Part shown: piece by piece, positions 1 to 7,234 of the stretch | Numbering within the stretch: the first letter of the stretch is position 1 | How the letters are laid out: every line of letters starts with the position of its first letter | Source: Bacteroidia bacterium | GTDB lineage: Bacteria; Bacteroidota; Bacteroidia; AKYH767-A; OLB10 | Assembly (NCBI GenBank): GCA_025450095.1 | Contig: JANWID010000007.1 | Location: 1 to 27,364 of the forward strand | DNA: 27,364 nt | Direction: 5' to 3' | The notes under the pieces: generated by a model | What the model was told of the DNA's origin: nothing | The model's input: only the letters and a program-made list of their open reading frames with translations | Database searches by the model: none | Position numbers and translations under genes: made by a program

Positions 1-500
1 AAGGTGCGCGTAACGTGGTGAAATGGAAAAAACAACTCCAATCAAAAACGCCGCATATCATATTTCAGTTTTTGGTAGTACGTCCCAACGAACACCAGTT
101 GAAAACTGTGAAGAAGCTGGGAGCGGAAATCGGGGTTGATGAAGTTGCATTTAAAACCGCACAGGTTTATGATTATGAAAATGGCAACGACCTCATTCCG
201 ACCCTCGATAAATATTCACGCTACAGGAAACTTCCCGGGGGAAAATGGGAACTGAAAAACCAATTGCTGAATCACTGCTGGAAGCTTTGGCATTCCTGTG
301 TGATTACCTGGGACGGCCAGGTAGTACCCTGCTGCTTTGACAAGGATGCTGAACACCCGATGGGCGATTTAAAAAATACCAGCTTCAGGAATATATGGAG
401 CAGCCCGGCATATAACGCCTTCCGCGCATCTGTTTTGCGTTCGCGTGATGAAATAGATATGTGCAGGAATTGTACCGAGGGCACCAAGGTGTGGGCGTGA
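1..500 (+). CDS. Radical SAM protein with C-terminal SPASM domain (5' end missing)
   Basis: The reading frame is open to the left edge (first full codon at 3), so this is the C-terminal part of a longer protein; the GTG at 15 is only the first start-like codon inside the window. The visible part carries a SPASM-type cysteine pattern: Cys codons at 297, 330 and 333 and a final C-x-x-C at 462-473, with the typical 'ITWDGQVVPCCFD' and 'GDLKNTSFRNIWSSPAYNAFR' stretches. SPASM domains bind auxiliary iron-sulfur clusters in radical SAM enzymes that modify peptides, proteins or small molecules. The radical SAM core with its CxxxCxxC motif lies outside the window, so the substrate cannot be given. 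The gene ends with TGA at 498-500, directly against the stop codon of the convergent gene. Domain assignment is firm; function is open. Confidence 0.85.
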   Translation, partial: GARNVVKWKKQLQSKTPHIIFQFLVVRPNEHQLKTVKKLGAEIGVDEVAFKTAQVYDYENGNDLIPTLDKYSRYRKLPGGKWELKNQLLNHCWKLWHSCVITWDGQVVPCCFDKDAEHPMGDLKNTSFRNIWSSPAYNAFRASVLRSRDEIDMCRNCTEGTKVWA

Positions 501-1895
501 TCAGCCGATACGCGAAAGCTGTCGAACTGGAATCGGAGTTTGTTTCATTTGCTGCATGCCACCAATTACATTGATCACCTTTCCGAATCCTCCTTTCTTC
601 AGAATGGAAGCTGCAATCATGGAGCGGTATCCAACCGAACAATAAACGAATATATTCTTTTTCGGATCGAGGCCTGAACTGCTTTCACTGATTTGCCTTA
701 AGGGAATCAGTTTCGCACCCGCTACAATTCCCGGAATCCATTCATTGGGATCTCTAACGTCGATTATGATATCCGAAGGATAATGAAACCTGGACGCAAC
801 ATTTTCAGAAGAAATATTTTCAAGTGCACTTACTGTTTCACCCGCCGTGATCCATGCATTAATACCACCGCTAAGGTAACCGTGTGCGTTGTCAAACCCG
901 GTACGGGCCAGACTTTTAAAAACTTCCTTTTCAGTTCCGGGATCGCATACTACCAGCAACTTTTTTTGCGGATCCAATACCAGTCCCGCAGCATATTCAA
1001 AATTCCCATCCATACCTAAAAAAACAGATCCTGGAATATGTACAGCTGAGAATACTTCTTTTCTTCTTGTATCAATAATCACTGTGTCAGCCAGGGAAGC
1101 AAAACTTTTGAACTGAGCAATCTCAAGAGGTTTAATGTTTCTGTTTAATACTTTTTCGAGGTCTTCAGTTTTTTCATGATTCAGCTTTGTCACATATGAA
1201 AAATACTTTGGCGGCTCATCAGGACTATCGGTAACAAGCCGAATGAATTCCTGGCGGTTTACCACCTTCAGTGCGTAATTTGTTTTGCGCTGAATACCCA
1301 GTGTCGAATACCTGTCCTTTCCAATCACTTTACCACATGCCGATCCTGATCCATGACCAGGGTAAACGATAACATAACCTGGAAGCGAGAGTAGTTTCTG
1401 TTGAATAGAATCATACAAAGTTGCTGCACACTGTTCCGCCTCAGCGTTTGTATTGGGGAAAAGATCAGGTCTCCCGACATCATCAATAAAAAGAGTGTCA
1501 CCGGTAAAAACACTATGTGGATTGTTCCTATCGTCGAGCAACAGGTAACAGGTCGATTCTATGGTATGTCCCGGTGTATGAAGTACACGAAGAGTAAGAA
1601 ACCCGATCCGGAATTCTTCACCGTCAATTGCAGCATGCAGTGGAAATCCGGCAACCACCTCCGAACCAAACACAAGGGCAGCTCCGGTTTTCTCAGCTAA
1701 TTCGCAACATCCACTAACATAATCAGAATGGATATGGGTAGCAAAAACATAACGGATCACGGTTCCGCGTTTTTTTGCGAGGTCCATGTATTGCTGCACA
1801 TCCCGCATTGGATCGATAACCGCGGCTTCTTTACCGGATTCGATATAATAAGCTGATGCAGAAAGATGTGGAGTAAGGAGTTGCTCAATATACAT
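501..1895 (-). CDS. MBL-fold persulfide dioxygenase-like enzyme with two rhodanese domains (CstB-like)
   Basis: A 464-residue protein in three parts. Residues 1-210 are a metallo-beta-lactamase fold with H54-x-H56-x-D58-Y59, H110 in TPGH, D133 in TGDTLF and H181 in YPGHG. The residues matching the iron ligands of ETHE1-type persulfide dioxygenases (first His, TPGH His, GD Asp) are present. Residues about 262-350 form a first rhodanese-like domain: Cys317 is there but the loop reads CDPGTE and lacks the usual Arg. Residues about 365-455 form a second rhodanese with an intact CSVGYR loop (Cys419). This order matches CstB-type proteins, which oxidise glutathione or other low-molecular-weight persulfides and move sulfane sulfur between domains. 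I chose the ATG at 1895 because MYIEQ.LTPxLSxxAYYIES is the usual family N-terminus; an in-frame ATG at 1964 would add 23 unlike residues. Cytoplasmic. It is divergent from a PAS sensor kinase, so a role in sulfide/persulfide stress is inferred. Confidence 0.88.
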   Translation of the reverse strand: MYIEQLLTPHLSASAYYIESGKEAAVIDPMRDVQQYMDLAKKRGTVIRYVFATHIHSDYVSGCCELAEKTGAALVFGSEVVAGFPLHAAIDGEEFRIGFLTLRVLHTPGHTIESTCYLLLDDRNNPHSVFTGDTLFIDDVGRPDLFPNTNAEAEQCAATLYDSIQQKLLSLPGYVIVYPGHGSGSACGKVIGKDRYSTLGIQRKTNYALKVVNRQEFIRLVTDSPDEPPKYFSYVTKLNHEKTEDLEKVLNRNIKPLEIAQFKSFASLADTVIIDTRRKEVFSAVHIPGSVFLGMDGNFEYAAGLVLDPQKKLLVVCDPGTEKEVFKSLARTGFDNAHGYLSGGINAWITAGETVSALENISSENVASRFHYPSDIIIDVRDPNEWIPGIVAGAKLIPLRQISESSSGLDPKKNIFVYCSVGYRSMIAASILKKGGFGKVINVIGGMQQMKQTPIPVRQLSRIG

Positions 1896-1993
1896 GTGAA
1901 AATGCTGATCATGTAAAAGTAAATTCACAGCATCCCGTCCAATATGATAATAGTCATGCAACACCCTGAATAAAGTCAGTAGGTTTGCATGAA

Positions 1994-2024
1994 TTGTAAA
2001 AATTTCGCGGTTTTAATAAGTTTG
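1994..2024 (+). promoter_or_regulatory. Bacteroidota-type promoter for the PAS kinase gene
   Basis: TTG at 1994-1996, a 20-base spacer and TAAGTTTG at 2017-2024 match the Bacteroidota -33/-7 pattern (TTG ... TAnnTTTG). Transcription would begin a few bases downstream, almost at the ATG at 2031. This favours 2031 over the upstream in-frame ATG at 1989 as the start. No experimental support is visible. Confidence 0.45.
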
Positions 2025-2030
2025 CTCTAT

Positions 2031-4025
2031 ATGGACCGTAAATATCCTCGTCGTGGAATCATTCCCGGGATCATTATTGCCGCTGTATTGGTATTCCTGG
2101 CCGATTTTGTAGTTCAGGATGTTTCCTTTTCGGTTTTACTGGTTGCGCCTGTGTTAATGACTCTTTTTTATCCGGGCAGGAACATTGTAATCGCGACAGC
2201 ATTATGTTGTACGGTATTGGCATTGGTTTCAGGTCTCGTGTTCCTGGGTGAAAAGTTTAATTATATCAACCTTACCATCGCTATCATCGGGATCTGGCTG
2301 GCGTTTTATTTCGTTTTAAAATTCAAAGCGCATGCAGATGATGAAGGTAAAACCCGTGAACGGTTGAATGCTTTGTTTGAATTTGCTACCGAAGGATTGA
2401 TCATTGCAAGCAACCGGGGCGAGATCATTATGATAAACCCGATGGCCGAACGGCAGTTTGGTTATGAAAACGGAGAGCTTAAAGGAAAGAAAATTGAAAT
2501 CCTGATTCCAGACCGCCTTTCCGAACGGCATGTAAAGCATCGTGAAAAATACGGGCAGCATCCGTATCCGAGACCAATGGGTAAAGGAATTCTTTTGCAT
2601 GGGAAACGAAAAGATGGATCGGAATTCCCGGTTGAAATCAGTCTCAGTAATTTTTCTGCAGGTAACCAGGATTATGTGATTGCTTTCATCATCGATATTT
2701 CGGAGCGCCGGAAAGCGGAAGAACTTATCCAGATGGAAAAAGAACTCGCGCAAAGATATCTTGATATTGCACCCGTTATCTTCCTGGTGCTGGACATTGA
2801 AGAGCATATCAGCCTGATCAATCAGAATGGTTGCCAGACCCTGGGCTATCCGGAACATGAAATATTAGGAAAAAACTGGTTCGACACTTTTGTTACCGGG
2901 AACGATAAAGAAACATCACGGCAATTGTTCCGTCAATTACTGGAAGGAAAGATCCATAGCAACACTCCTTTTGAAAATGAGATTATAACTGCTGGAGGAG
3001 AAGTGCGGCTGATCACGTGGAAAAATACAATCATCCGTGATGAAAAGGGACGCCCGGTAACAGTGCTCAGTGCCGGTGAAGACATAACCAAAAGAAAACA
3101 TCACGAAGCACTTATCGAAAATGCAAGCAAGGATCTCAAACGATACTCCGATGAAATTCTCAAGCTGAATGCTGACCTGGAAAAACGAGTTCAGGCACGG
3201 ACTGAAGATCTTGAACGTATCAATTCCGCTCTTGAAATAGAAGTAAAGGAACGCAAGCAGGCGGAATCACAACTGGAGCTGAACCGCGAAGAACTGCGTA
3301 TCGCCCTGAACAAGGAAAAAGAACTGGGTGAGCTCAAATCACGTTTTGTGACCATGGCATCACATGAATTCCGAACACCGCTAAGTACCATACTGACTTC
3401 TGTTTCGCTGATCGGAAAATACAATGAACCGGGGCATGATGAAAAGCGTCACCGTCATATTGATCGGATTAAATCGGCAGTGCACAATCTCACTTCCATA
3501 TTAAATGATTTCCTTTCATTGGGTAAGCTGGAAGAAGGTATGGTTACCAGTTCACCGGTTACATTCGACATTTCAGTTTTTTCAAACGAAGTAGTTGGCG
3601 AGCTCAAGGAAACAACAAGGACAGGACAGGCAATTAATTACAAACATACCGGTGAACGAACCATGGTGAAGCTGGATAAGAACCTTACCAGGAATATTTG
3701 CATTAACTTATTATCGAATGCAATCAAGTATTCAAATGAGAATACACAAATATTTTTTACAACTTCATTAAGCGACAACCATCTCGAGATCGCTGTCACG
3801 GACCAGGGAATCGGCATTCCGGAATCAGAACAGGTACATGTATTTGAACGGTTCTTCCGGGCTAACAACGCAGTGAACATCCAGGGAACAGGACTTGGTT
3901 TGAATATCGTAAAGAAATACGTGGATCTGATGCAGGGAATGATTACTTTTAATAGCACCTCTGGAAAAGGCACAACTTTTAAAGTGACGTTACCTTCTGT
4001 TGTAGAAATGATAAATGATAAATGA
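2031..4025 (+). CDS. Membrane PAS-PAS sensor histidine kinase
   Basis: A 664-residue sensor kinase. Four hydrophobic segments (about 10-27, 33-49, 51-73, 79-98) with almost no periplasmic loop anchor it in the inner membrane. PAS 1 spans about 112-226, PAS 2 about 244-356, and a Glu/Lys-rich coiled coil about 360-432. The HisKA domain follows with the phospho-accepting His445 in SHEFRTPL. The ATPase domain has an N box (NLLSNAIKYS, about 559-568), G1 (DQGIGIP, 591-597), F box (VFERFF) and G2 (GTGLGLNIV, from 619). All catalytic boxes are intact. There is no receiver domain on the protein; the regulator encoded next is the likely partner. The lack of an extracytoplasmic domain and the two PAS domains suggest a signal inside the cell or membrane (redox, gas or small molecule), but I see no heme- or flavin-specific residues I can name. 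An upstream ATG at 1989 would add 14 residues. Confidence 0.92.
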   Translation: MDRKYPRRGIIPGIIIAAVLVFLADFVVQDVSFSVLLVAPVLMTLFYPGRNIVIATALCCTVLALVSGLVFLGEKFNYINLTIAIIGIWLAFYFVLKFKAHADDEGKTRERLNALFEFATEGLIIASNRGEIIMINPMAERQFGYENGELKGKKIEILIPDRLSERHVKHREKYGQHPYPRPMGKGILLHGKRKDGSEFPVEISLSNFSAGNQDYVIAFIIDISERRKAEELIQMEKELAQRYLDIAPVIFLVLDIEEHISLINQNGCQTLGYPEHEILGKNWFDTFVTGNDKETSRQLFRQLLEGKIHSNTPFENEIITAGGEVRLITWKNTIIRDEKGRPVTVLSAGEDITKRKHHEALIENASKDLKRYSDEILKLNADLEKRVQARTEDLERINSALEIEVKERKQAESQLELNREELRIALNKEKELGELKSRFVTMASHEFRTPLSTILTSVSLIGKYNEPGHDEKRHRHIDRIKSAVHNLTSILNDFLSLGKLEEGMVTSSPVTFDISVFSNEVVGELKETTRTGQAINYKHTGERTMVKLDKNLTRNICINLLSNAIKYSNENTQIFFTTSLSDNHLEIAVTDQGIGIPESEQVHVFERFFRANNAVNIQGTGLGLNIVKKYVDLMQGMITFNSTSGKGTTFKVTLPSVVEMINDK

Positions 4026-4150
4026 GGTACGGATTACAGATTCAAAATTAACGCGGAATCGGATATACAGATTACAGATAGAATTTCATGATGTAATATC
4101 TGTAATCTGTACATCCGATTCCGCAGCGACTCGTATCTGTAATCCGTACC
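4026..4150. repeat. Large nested inverted repeat between the kinase and its regulator
   Basis: Three arm pairs are nested: 4026-4041 with 4135-4150 (16 bp, perfect), 4053-4064 with 4113-4124 (12 bp, perfect) and 4067-4079 with 4098-4110 (13 bp, perfect), leaving an 18-base loop at 4080-4097. It begins on the base after the kinase stop codon and ends 15 bases before the next start. Its outer ends recur at 19073-19337. No coding potential and no T tract typical of a terminator are seen, so it is called a dispersed palindromic element that could also fold in the mRNA. Confidence 0.85.
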
Positions 4151-4165
4151 CATAAAATAAATATA

Positions 4166-5224
4166 ATGAAAAACATATTATTAATAGAAGACAATCCCGA
4201 CATGCGGGAAAACACCTCGGAAATCCTGGAGCTTGCAGGATATAAAGTTTTTGCCGCCGAAAACGGAAAGATCGGTGTTGATATGGCTCTTAAGAACATT
4301 CCTGATCTTATTATTTGTGATGTAATGATGCCGGAGCTCGATGGTTACGGCGTGCTGCACATACTTTCCAAAAATCCCAGGACAGCCGGCATCCCGTTTA
4401 TTTTTCTGACCGCAAAGGCTGAAAGAGAAGATTTCCGTAAAGGAATGAACCTGGGCGCCGACGATTACATCACCAAGCCATTTAATGATTCGGAACTGCT
4501 GGATGCCCTTGAAACACGTTTTCGAAAAACCGAAACTCTGAAAAAAGAATTTTCACGTGATATTGATGGACTGAATGAATTCATGAATAAAGCAGCATCG
4601 TTTGATGCGTTGATTAAGCTCACGGGCGACCGTAAATGCAAAACTTATAAAAAGAAAGAACTCATCTTTTCGGAGGGAAATCTGCCCGGTGGTGTTTATT
4701 TTATCAATAAGGGAAAAGTAAAAACTTTTAAAGTAAATGAAGACGGGAAAGAATATATTACCGGCTTGTATAAAGAAGGTGATTTTGTCGGTTACATTGC
4801 ACTTCTGGAAGATGATAACTTCACCGATTCTGCATCCGCCCTGGAAGAATCGGAATTATGTATGATCCAGCGACAGGATTTTTTACGACTGCTATACTCG
4901 AACCGGGAAGTGGCTAATAAATTCATCAAGCTGCTTTCCAATAATCTTTTGGAAAAAGAAGAACGATTATTAAGTCTTGCCTATAACTCCGTTCGAAAAC
5001 GTGTTGCCGAAGCATTGCTTATGTTGCGCAGCCGTTATAAGGATCAGTCAGAAAATGATTTCAGTATTCATATTTCCAGGGAAGATCTTTCCAATATTGT
5101 AGGCACCGCCACCGAATCGCTGATCCGTACACTTTCCGATTTTAAAGATGAAGGTTTGATAGAACTCCGTGCCGGACAGGTGAAAATTGTTGATCCCAGG
5201 AAACTGGAGCATATGAAGTTTTAA
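4166..5224 (+). CDS. Response regulator with receiver and Crp/Fnr-type output
   Basis: A 352-residue fusion. Residues 1-120 are a receiver: acidic pair E8/D9, phospho-accepting Asp52 (CDVMMP), Thr82 and Lys104 (TKPF). Residues about 155-245 form a cyclic-nucleotide-binding-like beta barrel with the typical glycines (FSEGNLPGGVYFINKGKVK). The phosphate-binding segment reads GDFVGYIALLEDDNFTDSASA and lacks the Arg-Ala pair that contacts cAMP in CRP, so cAMP binding is doubtful. A dimer helix follows (about 245-285), then a winged HTH at about 303-345 with a Crp-like recognition helix (GTATESLIRTLSDFKDEG). It is a cytoplasmic DNA-binding regulator, probably phosphorylated by the kinase just upstream, which has no receiver of its own. 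The ATG at 4166 follows an AT-rich leader without a Shine-Dalgarno. Targets are unknown; the divergent persulfide enzyme is one candidate (inference). Confidence 0.92.
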   Translation: MKNILLIEDNPDMRENTSEILELAGYKVFAAENGKIGVDMALKNIPDLIICDVMMPELDGYGVLHILSKNPRTAGIPFIFLTAKAEREDFRKGMNLGADDYITKPFNDSELLDALETRFRKTETLKKEFSRDIDGLNEFMNKAASFDALIKLTGDRKCKTYKKKELIFSEGNLPGGVYFINKGKVKTFKVNEDGKEYITGLYKEGDFVGYIALLEDDNFTDSASALEESELCMIQRQDFLRLLYSNREVANKFIKLLSNNLLEKEERLLSLAYNSVRKRVAEALLMLRSRYKDQSENDFSIHISREDLSNIVGTATESLIRTLSDFKDEGLIELRAGQVKIVDPRKLEHMKF

Positions 5225-5256
5225 ATTGTAGGTAATAGGCTGAATATTTATTGAAC

Positions 5257-5275
5257 GGACAGCAGCATGCTGTCC
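5257..5275. repeat. Short palindrome
   Basis: GGACAGC (5257-5263), a 5-base loop and GCTGTCC (5269-5275) form a perfect 7-bp stem 33 bases after the regulator stop codon. There is no T tract. It resembles the other small intergenic palindromes of this window and may be a repeat rather than a terminator. Confidence 0.5.
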
Positions 5276-5345
5276 TTACATTTCATTGTGTTTTCAATGC
5301 ATACTATCTTCTATCTTCTTTTTTTCATACCTTTATTATCAATAA

Positions 5346-5366
5346 TAACCCGATAAAAGCGGGTTA
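5346..5366. other. Hairpin just upstream of the T9SS protein gene
   Basis: TAACCCG (5346-5352), a 7-base loop and CGGGTTA (5360-5366) form a perfect 7-bp stem 17 bases before the ATG at 5384. It lacks a downstream T tract, so it is a poor intrinsic terminator. It could be a weak end for the regulator transcript or a structure in the leader of the next gene. Confidence 0.45.
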
Positions 5367-5383
5367 TCTGCAAGGTGATCCGA

Positions 5384-7000
5384 ATGTCATACAACGATTT
5401 CAGAATTTTTTTAAAGATTTTTATTGTTGTCGTGTTATTGCCAGTATCATTTCCAGGTTATGCACAGCAGTCCCTAAATATTGGATTTGAAAACGGCACC
5501 TTTTCGGGATGGATTGGCGCAACAGGACAATGTTGTCCGGTTTACACGCCTCAACCGGGAATAAACACTTCGCAGTATCTGATCACCACCGGCAATATCA
5601 CCGATCCGCACTCCAACGGACTTATTTCCACTGTTGCACCGGGATCGTTGTTTTCAGCAAGGCTGGGAAATGATTCCGGTTCTGCGGAATCGGAACGGCT
5701 CGATTATTCTTTTACAGTTCCTCAAGACTCGCTATTGCTGGTTTTGCGTTTCGCTGTGATTCTTGAAAATGCACATCATCCTGCAATAAAACAACCCCGA
5801 TTCCGGTATGAAGTAACTGCTCCCGGGTTTCCAGCCGGAGCGTGCCTTGCTGAACAAATTACCGCAGGAGATTCAACCAATGATTTTATTTATATCGGTG
5901 CTTATGAACTTCTCGACTGGCAAACACGTGTTATTAATTTAACAGGAATGGCAGGTACTATTGTTAATATTCACTTCGAAACAGGTGACTGTGAACCCGG
6001 AGGTCATTTTGGTTATGCTTATGTGGATGGTGATTTTGCATCTTCTGAAATAACTGCAACGATATGTAATCCGGATGGAAGCATAACCCTTTATGTTACT
6101 CCGGTACCGGGTGGTACCTGGTTCGATGGCAGCACTGCTGACAGCCTGGTTATTGCCCATCCACAGGCAGGTGATGTTTATGAATATTATATTGAAAGTG
6201 AGGGCGGATGTTTTGAAACGCTGACTTTTTCAACTGTTGGCCTTTTACCTGAAAGCAACTTTTCATTTCAGACAGGATGCAACACTTTAGTGGAATTTGA
6301 AAGCCTGTCAATCGTGAAGCCTGGTGCAGCAACGTTGTGGGATTTTGGTGATGGGCTCAGCAGTCAGGATCAGGACCCACTGCATGATTATAACGTATTT
6401 GGCACATACGAAGTAACACTGACTGTTCAAAATCCGGATAATTGCCGTTCGGAACATTCGGAAAACATAACCATTTATGAAACACCTGTTGCAGATTTTT
6501 CGGTAGAAAAAATCTGTACCGGCACGGCGGTTCATTTTGTTAATTCAAGTACGGTTTCAACAGGCCTGACTCCTCAATATGAATGGTACCTTGATGGATC
6601 GTATTTTTCATCGGAACCTGAACCTGAATATACTTTCCCTGAAGCCGGCATTTACCAGCTGGATCTTGTGGTAATAGCTAACAATTGCTCCAATACTTCG
6701 GGGAAAAAAGTTGAAGCCTTGCCGGCAGAATCCTGTGAGGAAACTTCCCACTTATGGCTTCCAAATGCTTTTACTCCTAACGGTGATGGTATAAACGATT
6801 ATTTTGGCGCGGTGATTCCCGGTAAGGAATCCTGCATGATTACATTGTTTAACAGGTTCGGTGAAGTTATTTATTCAGGAATTCAATGGGATGGTATTCA
6901 AAATGGCCTGCCCTGCCCGGAAGGAATTTATACGTATCAGTATTCATGCGAAGAATCAATACCATCAGCATCGCACGGAACCGTGATGCTGATCCGGTAA
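5384..7000 (+). CDS. Secreted PKD-domain protein with T9SS type B (CHU_C/gliding) sorting domain
   Basis: A 538-residue exported protein. Residues 1-28 are a Sec signal peptide ending near GYAQ. The next about 200 residues start FENGTFSGW and include SARLGND and AERLDYSFTV-like strands, a beta-sandwich type often found ahead of PKD domains in Bacteroidota surface proteins. An Ig-like stretch follows, then a clear PKD domain (LWDFGDGLSSQDQDPLHDY, coded near 6338-6394) and a weaker second one (nt about 6490-6690). The last about 80 residues (LWLPNAFTPNGDGINDYF ... GEVIYSGIQWDG ... CPEGIYTYQYSCEE) are a gliding-motility-type C-terminal domain used for T9SS export and surface attachment. ATG 5384 is preferred over an in-frame GTG at 5375. 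No catalytic domain is seen; an adhesin or structural surface role is inferred. Confidence 0.9.
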   Translation: MSYNDFRIFLKIFIVVVLLPVSFPGYAQQSLNIGFENGTFSGWIGATGQCCPVYTPQPGINTSQYLITTGNITDPHSNGLISTVAPGSLFSARLGNDSGSAESERLDYSFTVPQDSLLLVLRFAVILENAHHPAIKQPRFRYEVTAPGFPAGACLAEQITAGDSTNDFIYIGAYELLDWQTRVINLTGMAGTIVNIHFETGDCEPGGHFGYAYVDGDFASSEITATICNPDGSITLYVTPVPGGTWFDGSTADSLVIAHPQAGDVYEYYIESEGGCFETLTFSTVGLLPESNFSFQTGCNTLVEFESLSIVKPGAATLWDFGDGLSSQDQDPLHDYNVFGTYEVTLTVQNPDNCRSEHSENITIYETPVADFSVEKICTGTAVHFVNSSTVSTGLTPQYEWYLDGSYFSSEPEPEYTFPEAGIYQLDLVVIANNCSNTSGKKVEALPAESCEETSHLWLPNAFTPNGDGINDYFGAVIPGKESCMITLFNRFGEVIYSGIQWDGIQNGLPCPEGIYTYQYSCEESIPSASHGTVMLIR

Positions 7001-7017
7001 ATTCTTTTACAAATATG

Positions 7018-7034
7018 CGACTCCGCTGGGGTCG
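7018..7034. repeat. Short palindrome after the T9SS gene
   Basis: CGACTCC (7018-7024), loop GCT and GGGGTCG (7028-7034) pair over 7 positions with one G-T. It lies 17 bases after the stop codon of the T9SS gene in a 234-base gap that otherwise shows nothing but a poor open frame. No T tract follows, so an intergenic repeat is more likely than a terminator. Confidence 0.45.
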
Positions 7035-7234
7035 GACGCTGCAAAATTATTTGAATATAATAATGCCATCCAAATAGGATAAATCATGATTTCGTTTGGT
7101 TGCGCAACATGGTCTTTGTGGCTTCGAAAAAAAGCCCTGCTGCAGCGCTATTTAAACACAAACATTTTTGCTTTTATGACAAATCTGTTATCCGTATTTA
7201 TACTTCCGGTCTATTTTCGCGGAATAGTAATTAC

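Noticed and set aside
1896..1964. Longer start for the MBL-rhodanese enzyme
   Set aside because: The 23 extra residues have no counterpart in the family, and MYIEQ at 1895 is the usual beginning.
5346..5366. Hairpin considered as an intrinsic terminator for the REC-Crp gene
   Set aside because: No T tract follows on the plus strand, so it is listed only as a hairpin.
5251..5490. Plus-strand frame overlapping the start of the T9SS gene
   Set aside because: It runs through a palindrome and the signal-peptide region of the real gene in another frame and lacks any domain.
7100..7234. N-terminal extension of the GNAT-like protein
   Set aside because: The added 45 residues do not look like the family N-terminus, whereas the ATG at 7235 does.
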